From positions 1,238,001-1,302,000 of the forward strand of contig WPIO01000099.1 of the NCBI GenBank assembly GCA_009760855.2: a stretch of DNA of 64,000 nt, in the 5' to 3' direction. Source of the DNA: Cristatella mucedo. Taxonomy: Eukaryota; Bryozoa; Phylactolaemata; Cristatellidae. Shown here piece by piece: positions 11,054 through 21,544 of the stretch; within the stretch, counting starts at the first letter, position 1; each line of letters begins with the position of its first letter. The notes beneath the pieces are model-generated. The model did no database searches, had not been told where the DNA came from, and was given only the letters and a program-made list of their open reading frames with translations. The position numbers and the translations under genes are program-made.

Positions 11054-12580
11054 GTGGCTACCTTAAAAAGGTCAAGTTAAATGACCTCGTCTCCCGAAGA
11101 CCGTATACCATCATCTCTGTGGTCTTCACTGGCAGACCATCTTAGCCCTGCTACAACCGAAATTTATAAGGCTTTTTTGGTAAACGGGCTCGTGCCCAAG
11201 TCCTTCAAATCGGCAATCGTTGAACCCATACTTAAAAAGCCTAGATTAGATACAGAGGCCATTGCAAACTATCGCACAGTTTCCTTCCTTCCTTTCTTGT
11301 CAAAGATTATTGAAAAAATTGTTGGTAAGAAACTGGTTGCAAACAGGGAAAAAAATTAAATGTCAGATACGTTTCAAGCATAGTTCAAAAGGCTGCACTC
11401 CACTGAAACTGCTCTCCTTCATGGTAACAATGACATTCTAGGGAGCAATGATGACGGTAATGTCACTGCCCTAGCTCTACTAGATCTGTCAGCTACATTC
11501 GAGACCATTGATCAAGATGATCTATTTGAACGATTGAGAATAACTATCGATCTGGCAGACGATGCACTGGTGTGGTTTAAATAGTACTTGTCTGATCGTG
11601 TTCAATCCGTGTCGTGTGGGGGTCAAGTCTCACACACGAGACGGGGCACTTGTAGAGTCCCTCAAGAGTCCGTCCTCGGTCCTTTGCTGTTCTCCTTTTA
11701 TTATCAACCTCTGAGACAAGTGATTAAGGCTCACGGAATAGAATATCACTTTTATGCTGCAGATACTCAGCTGTACTTGTCATTCAAACCGTCGGAATCT
11801 TCTGCTGAAACTGATAAACTGAATGCTCGTCTTGCCGATGTTCGATCCTGGATGTCGGAAAACCTCTTGAAGCTTTCTGACGATAAAACCGAACTGCTGT
11901 TTGTAGGAAACCGTAAGCTTGCAAACAATTTAACTAGCTACTTAGTTTCGCTCGCCTTGATTATTGGAATTCCGTTTGGGCTGGGCTACCAAAGAAAGCA
12001 AGTAGGCCACTGCTGCTGGCTATGAACATGGCTGCAAGGCTAGTCTAAAAGCTCCTGAGTTTGAGCACGTGGCTCATTTGCTCAAAGAGGTTGGATAGAT
12101 GCCGGTTGATCAATAGATAAAGAGCAAAGTTCTTACCCTGACCCACAAGGAAGGCACCGGCATCACTTCTTCGTAACTAGCTGAACCGCGGCACCAGTTT
12201 CAGCCTCTACGAGCCATCAGGTCCAATATGGACAATAAATTAGCTGTTCCACTCCTGTGCTTGCACACCGTTGGCGAAGAAGCTGCAGCTTTGCAGGTCC
12301 TGGACTTGGAACAAGTTTCTAACGTTCTTACACAGCGACAACTACTGTCCTGCTACCGACTATGGCTCATCCTTTCTTGCGGTCCTGAGCGGCAACTTCG
12401 AAGCTGCTCACTACGTCAGCAGGTCTCCTGACTCTGTTATGCTTCCTACTTTCTATTGGTTGAGCGAGACAAAGTCTGTTGGCTACCGAACGCGTACAGA
12501 AAGCCGCTTAGGCTGTGAGTGGGCTGTACGAAACTCTCCTCCGTAACACCCACAGTGTCTGTATAGTTTGCGGAGTTGCA
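11054..12580 (+). mobile_element. LINE family 2, partial copy (RT and 3' region)
   Basis: A second CR1/L2-type family, clearly different from family 1. It has SPEDRIPSSLWSSLADHLSP, VEPILKKPRLDTEAIANYR, a decayed block A around 11475 (ALLDLSATFETIDQ), then 11588-12025: CRVPQESVLGPLLFSFYYQP, HFYAADTQLYLSF (second catalytic block, usual YADD changed to YAAD) and SENLLKLSDDKTELLFVG. The 3' part (12180-12580) carries GCAGGTCCTGGACTTGGAAC, GCGAGACAAAGTCTGTTGGC and GAAAGCCGCTTAGGCTGTGA, shared with copies near 48.3 and 54.4 kb. Defective: frameshifts, stops and an altered catalytic motif. Confidence 0.75.
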
Positions 12581-12636
12581 GATGAAAATACATTACAGTA
12601 CATTGCATTACAGTTAGATACCGGAAATAACAGTGA

Positions 12637-12930
12637 TAATAATAACTAATTCATTTGATAACGCATTCTCAGAGAACTATTTCGATGCACTATATGCAGA
12701 AATTGAAACATGATTAAACGGTTAGTAGTAGCATGCTGAATAAACAGCAAGAATAAGATGGCTAGGGGTGAAATGCACAGGGTAAGCATGCAAGTGTTTT
12801 TAGTGACAGCATGCACCAGTGTCAGCATGCATAAGCACATACAGGAAAAATCACAGGGACCCGCTAAATTGGCCCTGAATAGAAGTGCTTTAGTTTCTCT
12901 TTTAAATGTGGAAAAGTAAGCAGATCTTGA
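12637..12930 (-). mobile_element. LINE family 1, 3' fragment
   Basis: Antisense tail (AATAATAACTAATTCATTTGATAACG), 3' UTR (GATGGCTAGGGGTGAAATGC, AATCACAGGGACCCGCTAAA) and the start of the RT C-terminal region. Confidence 0.7.
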
Positions 12931-12964
12931 TAATGATTGAGCCGATAGAAGTGATAGCACAGGA

Positions 12965-13110
12965 GGTACAGTACTCGTTCTTCATGACCGAGGGCTTGAG
13001 TTAAAATCCGTCCGCATTCTCCCTTTTTTTTGACGACTGCAAGGTGTAGTGATAGCCGTTAAGGGTCTTCTGCGGTTATGCAAATTAGGCTGCAAAGTCA
13101 GTTATTATTT
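12965..13110 (+). mobile_element. tRNA-derived SINE, family S1 (decayed)
   Basis: GACCGAGGGCTTGAGTTAAAATCC replaces the B-box area, followed by the S1 body (GTAGTGATAGCCGTTAAGGG, TATGCAAATTAGGCTGCAAA). Confidence 0.55.
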
Positions 13111-13370
13111 GAAAAATATCATTACCATTACTCAGATTTTTTTTGTTACACCAGTCGGACCTTTCACTAAGAGAATGGCTGCTCACTTGCTGCCCTTCAT
13201 GTTGAAGGTCAAAACTAAAAGGATGGCATACTATATCTCACCAGTCGCGTGCTCGGAGACAAGATTTAGCTCTGACAACACTTAGCTTCCCGTTCTATAC
13301 ATTGAACAGAATATTACATATTTCGGCAATCGTCTCTGCGGGAACTATTGTTTTTCCACATCTCTTACAG

Positions 13371-13603
13371 ACTACCTGATTTTAACAGAGGGGCAAACGA
13401 CTCTTCACCAAACAGGTGGTGGATATTTGAGTCCTGCTTTGGCTCATCCAAAATTGACCACTGGAACTGGTGGAAATTGCCATCAAGGCTCATCTGCTGC
13501 TATACAAAAGTCTCCCTTGAATCAGCTCACCTTTTTATTCATAAAATGTCGCGGTTATGATATTTCGGAAAATTACACGAACGTTTGGCAGCGGCATGAA
13601 TGA
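13371..13603 (+). CDS. Candidate terminal exon, unrecognised
   Basis: After a strong acceptor (TTTTTCCACATCTCTTACAG) a plus-strand frame stays open for 76 codons to TGA. It starts YLILTEGQTTLHQTGGGYL and includes GTGGNCHQGSSAA and KCRGYDISENYTNVWQ. No family is recognised. It lies in intron 6 of the minus-strand gene on the opposite strand. An open frame of this length may occur by chance. Confidence 0.15.
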
Positions 13604-15174
13604 GTCTGGGTTGAGTAAGCATTTCTACAGCATTTTATTTATGTATCTGCAACAGTTCGGGTGCCTTAAACCAGTACATCTGTGTCTCTCATTACATAGG
13701 ATGGGACTAATGCACAACTTTCCTTTATTGACTTGATGTCAAGCGTTAGCTTGCACCCAGAAAAAGCATTTTATATGTGTAAAAGCGTTTTATAAAAATA
13801 AAAGCTGTCGAGCACACCGTAAAAGCATATCTTATGATGCGCGAGGCCTATAAGTCATACTTCCCTTTCGCTGGTTTGCCTCTGACACTCATTTACGATG
13901 TTGAAGCTGCAGGAAATATCTTAATGGCAGGGTATTAAACTGACAAAGGCTGGTTACAATATCTTGCACGATATTGAATAATGAGGTGAATATCCTTCTC
14001 TAATTATAAAAATGCCGATAGTCTTAGAATTCCTTGCAGTGTGGAAAAAGTTATCCGTGAACCAAATTCAGCTGGTGCAAACTGACCACTTTAGCAACTG
14101 GAAGATTGTTCACGCTGGATTCTTCAATGCAACAAACTGACAGGAGCCAGCCGTACATCGTCTATTGCCACATTCCGTAGCTCGTCGCCCTAAATAGGGC
14201 ACTGGCGTGAGCATTCTCATCCAAAAACCTCTGCAGCTGATACTACTAAGTCAAACTGCAGAGAAAATCCCTAAAATCTAGATCAGGACTTCATAGATGC
14301 TGCTGACGAGAGACAGCAATATGTGCCCAAATTCATCAGTCTAATCTGATACCTCGGTCATACCAACTAAAACGTTCATGTTCTAAAATTTAGGTTCGGG
14401 TGTGAAACTTATTTAAAAAAGTGCGAAAGTAAAAAATCTGAGAGCGTGAACGCGTTTTCTGAAGCTGGTTCTGTAGGCGCAATGGGCAGTGCAACAATCT
14501 AATGAGAAAATAAAGCGATACTTTGAACATCTGTAATCTAAGTGAATGATGCAGATTCTTAGACAAGTCATTCAGAGTCCTCAAATATGCCCATCGACAT
14601 GACGAGTGGGTTCAAACGCTCCTCCATATGATTTAGTTAGTGCATCGAATTGAGAACTGTACCTAAGCCTGTTTATTTATGATTGCATAACGACTATATA
14701 AGACTTCCTAAGGATGCTATTTATTTAAGCGAGACCTCGGAAAAGGGTCAATCTAATGCACGTTAATTTTTAATGTCATATCACTATGGATATGCCAAAA
14801 CGTTGAAGCTAATTTATAAATATACATGCATATTTTATATGGTAATCCTTTAGTAAATTCAATAGGCAACCTGAATTGCTATAAAGTAAGCAAAATCATA
14901 TTTTAGCTAAATGGAGGAGGACTAAGGATTACCTGGCATATTAAGATGCTTATTAAAGTTTTAAAGTTGATATAAACATCCATTATTGCTAACATGTACG
15001 CTCGTATGTCAGTATCAAGACTTAGAGACTAACCGGCAACGACATAACAAGTTGTACGTTGCTACCGACTTGCAAAAGTAATCTTAACCTAGAATGAAGG
15101 CAGCCAGCTGACTTTGATTATTTAGCACAATCCTTAATAGGCATCTTACCATCTTGGTAGTCTTTAGTCCTGCT
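13604..15174. other. No gene seen
   Basis: About 1.6 kb of intron 6 with no recognised coding, RNA or repeat feature. Confidence 0.5.
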
Positions 15175-15735
15175 ATAGTAATAATAATAATGCGTTTGCT
15201 TTAGCACTTTAAGAAAACTCTACTTTCTCTATGAACTTTAAATTTAGTGCAAAGAAAGGAGGATCGAATGGTTACCCGCTGCATGCTCAATAAAGAGAAA
15301 GCCTAACATGGTTGGAGATGAAATGCCCAGCGCCAGCATAAAAATATCGTTAGTGGCGTCACGCACCGTATTAACAGGCAGAAGCAAAAAATAATTAAAT
15401 TGGCCCACAAAATGGTCAGACAAATAGATTCAATTTTAGTTTAAGTTCGAATGTGGTTAAGTCTGGGGTTGCAGGGATGCAAGTCGGAAGAGAGTTCTTG
15501 GCTTCGGGAGTGAGTGAAATAAAGTCATGGTCTCCAAAGAATTTTAGGTTTGTACGAGGTATAGTTAAACAGTTAGATTCCGAAAAGTGGGTGGTACGAG
15601 GCACTGCCTGGTGGGGGAGTATCTCGAATAAGTAGGATGGAGCTAAACAATCACGAGACCTGAAAGTGGGTGCATGACCTAGATGCCAATGCATTGATTG
15701 ACTGGGTGCCAGTACAGATCAATTAAAAGTGGTGT
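15175..15735 (-). mobile_element. LINE family 1, 3' fragment
   Basis: Antisense tail (AATAATAATAATGCG at 15180), 3' UTR, and the RT C terminus (minus-strand NCLTIPRTNLKFFGDHDF, TCIPATPDLTTFE). Confidence 0.75.
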
Positions 15736-15741
15736 TATAGT

Positions 15742-16000
15742 TTTTAATGATAATAATAATAATAATGCACTTGATAAACCGCCCTCAGAGAACTCAACCA
15801 CTTTCTATGCGCTTTACATCTGCTGCAAAGGGAAACGCAATTGAATGGTGAGTAATATCAGGCTTGATAAAGAATATGAATAACATGGTTTTACACTCAC
15901 GACAGACAAGGCTAGCTGAAGATTTTTGCATAAGCTGTAAGCATCTTATCGCCCCCGATGGCAGACCAGTGGTCTTTGATATGACTCCGTCGGCCCAACT
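15742..16000 (-). mobile_element. LINE family 1, internally deleted 3' fragment
   Basis: A second antisense tail (AATAATAATAATAATGCACTTGA) and 3' UTR abut the previous copy head to tail. After AATAACATGG the sequence jumps to the mid-RT region (ACTCACGACAGACAAGGC), skipping the distal RT. Confidence 0.7.
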
Positions 16001-16404
16001 TAATAGGTTCTATATGGAATCCCGACTCATTGTGCAATACAAAGTAAATAATACGCAACTTTTCTTTGAAACAAGGCTTCAACATGCTCGCCTGAACCGA
16101 AACTTGGCTAAAATCTATTTACTGTTCGACCATGAGCTAGATAAACCTGTCAGGCCTGTCCATTTTTTTACATGCAACTGAATCGATCAAAACGGTGGAG
16201 GAGGAGTGGCGGAGTCAACTAACTCGAACAATCCTTCAAATACAAGCCGTTTGCATTTCCTTCGTAGCAGTCTTTCAAATAAGTTACTTTTTTCACGCGA
16301 ATAAATATCTAAGTTAGCAGTAGTCTACTACTCACCAAGTACTAAGCCCTCCTTACTTACATTTCTCTGTTCTCATTTCGCTTCTGGGTGCATGAAATCA
16401 ATCT

Positions 16405-16670
16405 GTCTTCGTTTTGGGGGATTATAAAGTAAATTGTGATAACTTATCCGACGCCTGTGACACCCAATTTGTTGCAGTGAATGACTCATCTTTTGTGGCT
16501 CACGTACATGGCCCTACTCACATCAAGGATTACTAAGTAGACAGATTTTTTGCTCCAAATGCACGATATAAAAACAAATTATAACCAAACTTAACATTTC
16601 TGGCTGCATGCAGAACTAATTAGGTTAACAGTGAGTGCCCTCCTTGTCATTTAAAATATCCAATAAAATC
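16405..16670 (+). mobile_element. LINE family 1 copy I, endonuclease fragment
   Basis: Matches the endonuclease of the 21.5-24.9 kb copy: FVAHVHGPTHIK (near 16490) and a decayed VDRFFAPN. It is interrupted by an antisense tail fragment and continues at 16856. Confidence 0.6.
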
Positions 16671-16671
16671 G

Positions 16672-16855
16672 AATAAAAATAATAGTTATGCATTTGATAT
16701 AGCACCCTCAGCAATTTCTAGGCAATTTACATTTGTTGCACAGGAAACGCGATCGAATGGTCAGTGATAGCACGCTCGCTAAGAAAACAGTAATGACATG
16801 GTTTGGGTCAACATGCACAGGATCATCATTCAGGTTTAGTTAGCTCGAATGCTCC
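16672..16855 (-). mobile_element. LINE family 1, tail-only fragment nested in copy I
   Basis: ATAGTTATGCATTTGATATAGC, TTTACATTTGTTGCACAGGA and the rest of the 3' UTR in antisense orientation. Confidence 0.6.
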
Positions 16856-18255
16856 AAATCTAAGAAGACAACTTGTCCTTAGAAGACTATTCCCACCATC
16901 TGGCTTCTGTGATACACAAATCGGCTGTTTCTAAGCATAACTAACATCATAAACATGTCATAAGCCTCAGATCATGTCCCAGCAACTTTCAAAACGGTAC
17001 TATTCAGGTCGCAAGTCGAGAAATCAATACTAAACCTAAGAGAACTAAAGCAAAGCAGCCCAGTCTCATTCAGCTACAACTATCGACGACACTGGAACAA
17101 GTCGTGGCAGACGAACTGAACTAATACACGGTGAATTCAAATATTACCAGCAAGTTTTAGTTTGGTTTAGAGCTAATCACTCCTCACAGTCGGCGTACTT
17201 TTGGGTATACATTGCTCTACTTAAGATTTCCGACTTAAGGGTCTCTGCATGTTTTTCTTGAACTTTCGACAGCTTTTGATATAATCGATCGGTAGAACTT
17301 CTTGACTAACTCTAATTGCACTTGGCATCATTGGAAATGCATTACAATAGTTCGGATCTTAGTATGAAACTCTTTAGTCTTGATCTATAGCATTAATATA
17401 GAGCTAGTGTGCAGTAAGATACTTTCGGATCTTAGTAGGGTATTCAAGGATATCGATCTAAATGGACTTGGATCATTCTAGAAACCTCTACAGTATGCGG
17501 TACCTCAGAGCTTTGTGGTTGGTCCCGTTCTTTTCACTGTTTAAACTCTCTACCTAACCGAAGTGATTTCCAGGCAAAGCCTAAGCTTTCATTTCAATGC
17601 AGATTACACCCAGTTGTAAATTTTTGTATCGTTCTGCCCAACTGTAGATCGAATGCTCTCAACTCCCTTGATGAATGTACTGACAACATGTACACGTGGA
17701 TGGAGGCAATTTTTACTGCAAGTGACGCCTCGGCTTAAATGTTTAATCACTCACTTTTTGGTCCCTCCATCTATTGGCTACAGCGTACCTATCAGATTTA
17801 CTCCCCGCTAGGCTAAGCATCACACCATTCTCTTTCAAATTTAATTGTTTACTTATACTTTGTTCAAACCATAAATAATTCAGAGACCTTGCCTTACTAT
17901 GTTTACTTCCGGAAGTCTGGAACTCTTTTCCGGATTGTGTCATGGTATCCTCTGACTAGACCACACTTCAAAAGGTACTAAACACATCTATTTATTTCAG
18001 TATTTGGCGGATCCCAGTGATTCGCCTTTTATATGCTTATGGGTGCTAATGTTTCTCATGCTGCCCTTAACCGCATTTGCATGCCGACATTCAATGTCAC
18101 CTCTAACAATGTTAAACCTGTTGTTTATTGAGAATGCTACAGTTAGCAATTTGGATCCCTGTTATTTTACAGCAAACATAAATTACCTAGAAATAGATCA
18201 AGTTCTGTGAGGGAACTGCAAATTATATATTGTTATTGTGATGATTATTATTATT
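16856..18255 (+). mobile_element. LINE family 1 copy I, RT and tail (decayed)
   Basis: Decayed pre-RT and RT sequence: TTTAGAGCTAATCACTCCTC, GACAGCTTTTGATATAATCG (block A), GGTACCTCAGAGCTTTGTGG. The 3' UTR has CATGCCGACATTCAATGTCA, then a tail with ATT repeats at 18240-18255. Many stops. Confidence 0.65.
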
Positions 18256-18404
18256 AGTTTAGTGAAAACTTGGTGTGCATTCTCAGCACACAACAGTACA
18301 TCTAGAGAGAAATGAACATCCACATTTAAAGAAGCATGTTTGTCTCCATGCAAGTATTGCACATCGAAAATCTTCAAACCCTTTAGGGCATCGTCGTTAC
18401 TCAC

Positions 18405-18487
18405 CGATATTGTCATGGGGTTCTCACAAGAACCTAACGACGTTCTGATCTTAATATGCACGCAAGAACCGTTGGTGATAAACTGGT
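18405..18487 (-). CDS. Exon 6: first part of second fibronectin III-like domain
   Basis: An 83-nt exon starts after the very strong acceptor TTGCTTGTTTTTGTAG, in phase 1. It codes QFITNGSCVHIKIRTSLG then SCENPMTIS and ends at donor TCG|GTGAGT in phase 0. Reading on past that donor would give about 48 more residues to a weak GTTTTC donor near 18276. The stronger GTGAGT is preferred because the join to exon 7 (ENPMTISIRCADEWSV) gives a normal-length FN3 domain. This is the least certain internal exon. Confidence 0.5.
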
Positions 18488-18727
18488 CTACAAAAACAAG
18501 CAACATGAATTCGATGCGAGAGATATCGTTGGGTTGAGTAACATGCCACACGGATATAATGGCATTTTGTAACTAGTGGCGACAACAAAGCAGTGGAAAA
18601 GTAAACTTTTCAGGGGTCTGCATTTCTATAATGTTTCAAACTTTAGAGGCCATGCACATTCCGCACCTGGCGTTTGAAAAGTCAGAAGCAGAAAGAATAA
18701 TTGCTTAAAAGCAGGAGTCCAACTTAC

Positions 18728-19048
18728 AAAAGCGTCTTCCCGTGTTTGCTGATACCCAGCGTGAAGCAATGCCAGAAAAACATGACTTCTGTGTATCGCC
18801 ACACCACTGGGGAACTATCCTCATCCGGTAGGCTCTGTTTGATTTAGCATCAATTTTGTAGTCCAAACGCGTGCCGTTACGAAGATTAGTGCTTGTCAGA
18901 TTCATTAGCGCCGTATAGTTATGAGCGTATTCCAGTAGAAGCCGTGTCGCTGGAAGGTTTCCTTCTACTCGCAAGTTGTCGACGACAATATAAATTCTGT
19001 CACATGTTGCTTTGAGCGATATTTGTGTCAAATTAAGTACTGGAAGGG
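18728..19048 (-). CDS. Exon 5: complete fibronectin type III domain
   Basis: A 321-nt, phase 1-1 exon codes for 107 residues, the size and phase of a one-exon fibronectin III domain. The acceptor is AATGTTTCAG and the donor T|GTAAGT. It reads LPVLNLTQISLKATCDRIYI, then TRLLLEYAHNYTALMNLTS, then RAYRMRIVPQWCG and ending GIASRWVSANTG. The C-strand ..LEY and the F-strand (A)Y..R(I/V)......G with V.A at the end are FN3 landmarks. The usual C-strand tryptophan is missing and four NxT sequons are present, so this is a divergent copy. It lies 694 nt downstream of exon 4. Confidence 0.7.
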
Positions 19049-19741
19049 CTGAAACATTTCCGATTCCGAAAGAAAGAGCACTTTTACTTTAGACCAACAT
19101 GTTATATTCAATGTATCTTAAAGTGACGAAGCTGATGGCACAGCAATGGCAATACATTATGGCAGATATTTAAATGCTTAGAATATATGGTGTCAATATT
19201 TTGTACATGACTAATTTAAAATATCACTAAAAAATAGACTTTATAAGCCTGTGGTTTTTAGATCTAATGGTCATTTTAAGCCAACTGCGAATGCACATTT
19301 GGCTCATTGTGAAACATGTTATTGTACGCAAATTGATAAAAAAAACCTTTAAATTTTGCTATTATAATACTTTGTGGCTAAATGAACAGCTTTAAGCACG
19401 TGAATAATTAAAAACATCAACAGCCATAGCACTATTAGTAACAAGAATAAATAATTGCGGAGCTTTTTATCTAACTAATCTGTTCCTAGTAATAACAGAA
19501 TGATTGAAAATAAGCATGTATACTATATGTATTAGCTGTTCAGTAAAGCAGGAAAAATCTAATGGTTAGTATAAAGATTTAGATAATTGCATGATGGCAG
19601 CAATGTTTGTCAATGAAATAATAATCCATGCACCTCTAAGATTCCAGAAATTGAACACAAACCATGCCCACGATCTGCATAAGTAAGCAGTAAAGTAGGT
19701 AAATATTTGAGTGGCGAATTGACATCGACAGTTCCACATAC
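19049..19741. other. Intron 4, no other feature seen
   Basis: AT-rich; nothing recognised between the EGF-like and fibronectin exons. Confidence 0.5.
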
Positions 19742-19897
19742 TTTTCCAGCAGTCAGGCGGCGAATAAGCTGGATCAGGGCAGTCTGCTGGATACCGGCAC
19801 CCATTATAATCACGACAGGTGCCTCCATGACTCGTGCATACCGTCGATCGGCAGTCGTGTAGCAGACATCCGGGCCCGATGTAGTCTCGAGGGCACT
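19742..19897 (-). CDS. Exon 4: cysteine-rich EGF-like module
   Basis: A 156-nt, phase 1-1 exon lies between acceptor TTCTCTAG and donor AAAA|GTATGT. It encodes ECPRDYIGPGCLLHDC, then STVCTSHGGTCRDYNGC, then ADCPDPAYSPPDCWK. Eight cysteines and the GGTC signature fit an EGF-like module that follows directly after a lectin domain. Joined to exon 3 the first codon becomes Lys (GYPALKCPRDY). The last cysteine is followed by WK-T, leading straight into the fibronectin domain of exon 5. It could instead belong to another small disulphide-rich class, but context favours EGF-like. Confidence 0.7.
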
Positions 19898-20124
19898 CTA
19901 GAGAACGGTATATATACATTTACATTTGCCCGGGACATTGCCAGGGTTCATCACAGAGCGTCCTATTGTCGGGGATACTGCTAACACTATTCTATAGACA
20001 TGCTTGAGACTTGCTGAAGGAAGAGAAAAGCCACAAAAAGAGCTAACATACAGTCAATGCTAAATGTGCATAATGCACAGGCAATCACAATAATCAGGCA
20101 AACGCTCACTGGTCTTTCAAGTAC

Positions 20125-20200
20125 TATAATAATAATAATAATAACAATGATCACAACAAATTTAATAAAGCGCCCTCGGAAAACTCAGGTAATAACTAGC
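20125..20200 (-). mobile_element. LINE family 1, tail-only fragment
   Basis: (TAA)n followed by TTTAATAAAGCGCCCTCGGAAAACTCAG, then unrelated sequence. About 75 nt. Confidence 0.6.
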
Positions 20201-20377
20201 TGAAAGGAAGCTTTATTCATTTTCTCAAGACCTATTCTGTTTAAAATTGCCTATACCACTAAGCAACGGCAAAAGTTGTGAAGGTTAAAAGACTGCATGC
20301 TTGAGTGATTTCAGAATCATTGCATTCAGGAAAAATACATTATTAAAAAATAAATATAAAAAAATAAATATAAAAGC

Positions 20378-20545
20378 TCAATAAACAGCCTCTTTTATTT
20401 AGCGACAGAAGAGCATTTATGGCTGTCATCACGACTTGTAGTGGCGACAAAGAATCACCCACCATAGGATTCGAACCCACGGCCATGGGACCGAGGTCGT
20501 AAAAAACGACCGCCTTACCTAGTACGCCATCACCATTCCCAGAAT
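20378..20545 (-). mobile_element. tRNA-derived SINE, family S1
   Basis: Good antisense copy: B box reads GGTTCGAATCC on the minus strand (20467-20477). The head includes CTTACCTAGTACGCCATCAC in antisense, and the body AACAGCCTCTTTTATTTAGCG. Confidence 0.75.
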
Positions 20546-21544
20546 GATCAAGCCTGATAGGAACAGCACCAAGATTAAGTATCTAGCCTATTCTTTATTG
20601 ATGTTCTTGCAGCGAGATAAAAATATTTTTATAAATTAGGTTTTAGTCCTAGGACATACTGATGACTCGTTAATACTCTTTCATTTATAATGTTAACCTT
20701 TCATTATCTGCTTCATCGACAAAAAAACAATAGTTTGCAATCTGTCTGACATACAGTACTTCATTAGCTAATGAACCAGTATCTTTGTATATTTGAGCTA
20801 ATTTGCTTTTGTCTATGGCAATCCTGCACAAATTATGGTCCATAATCGATGCCCGGTGACGGCCCTATGCATACTAAACGGAAAAACATTCGCCAAGCAT
20901 GAGAGTAAAGAAATTCCAATGACTATAGCAGCTACCCTCAGGTATACCTAGTGTAAAGTATTCAGAAGCCATTGATTAATATATTTATACTAGGCACATG
21001 TCGATCGATCCGAATGCAGTGATGAGACGAAAATTTGACTTGAAATGTTTTGATTGAGGAGTGGGAATATGCTACCCTGCCAATGTCACGGTCTCTGTCT
21101 TCTGTCTAAGATTTAAACTACTCTATATAAAAACCCTTGGTCTAGAAATAGAAAGGTTAAAAACTATCAGCATTATTGTCATTATCTGAGCTAAGTTGTC
21201 GGAAGTTTCAAACTAGGTCTCTAGCACCGACAGATTGAAAAAGCATGTATGACAACTGCATGTACGAAACGGCCATGCTGGAGAGTGATTCATGCATGCG
21301 ACGAACTATATTTTCATTTCGGCACTTATACTATGCTATAACTAAGTAACTAAACATTTTGTTATTCAATCTAATCATTTACAGTAGGTACGCAAATGTT
21401 TTATCGACCAAAATGTACATAGCAGTTAGCTGTAAAAATTTAATTTCCACTTGTAAGCAATCTCTTTTGAAAGCTATGCTGATAGCTCAAACTAACGACG
21501 ATACATTACCGTAAATTATACCTGTCACATTTGGATTGCAGCGT
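20546..21544. other. No gene seen
   Basis: About 1 kb of intron 3 without recognisable features. Confidence 0.5.

Noticed and set aside
18276-18404. Extension of exon 6 to the end of its open frame
   Set aside because: It would skip the strong GTGAGT donor and rely on a weak GTTTTC donor, and makes the second FN3 domain too long; kept only as an alternative.
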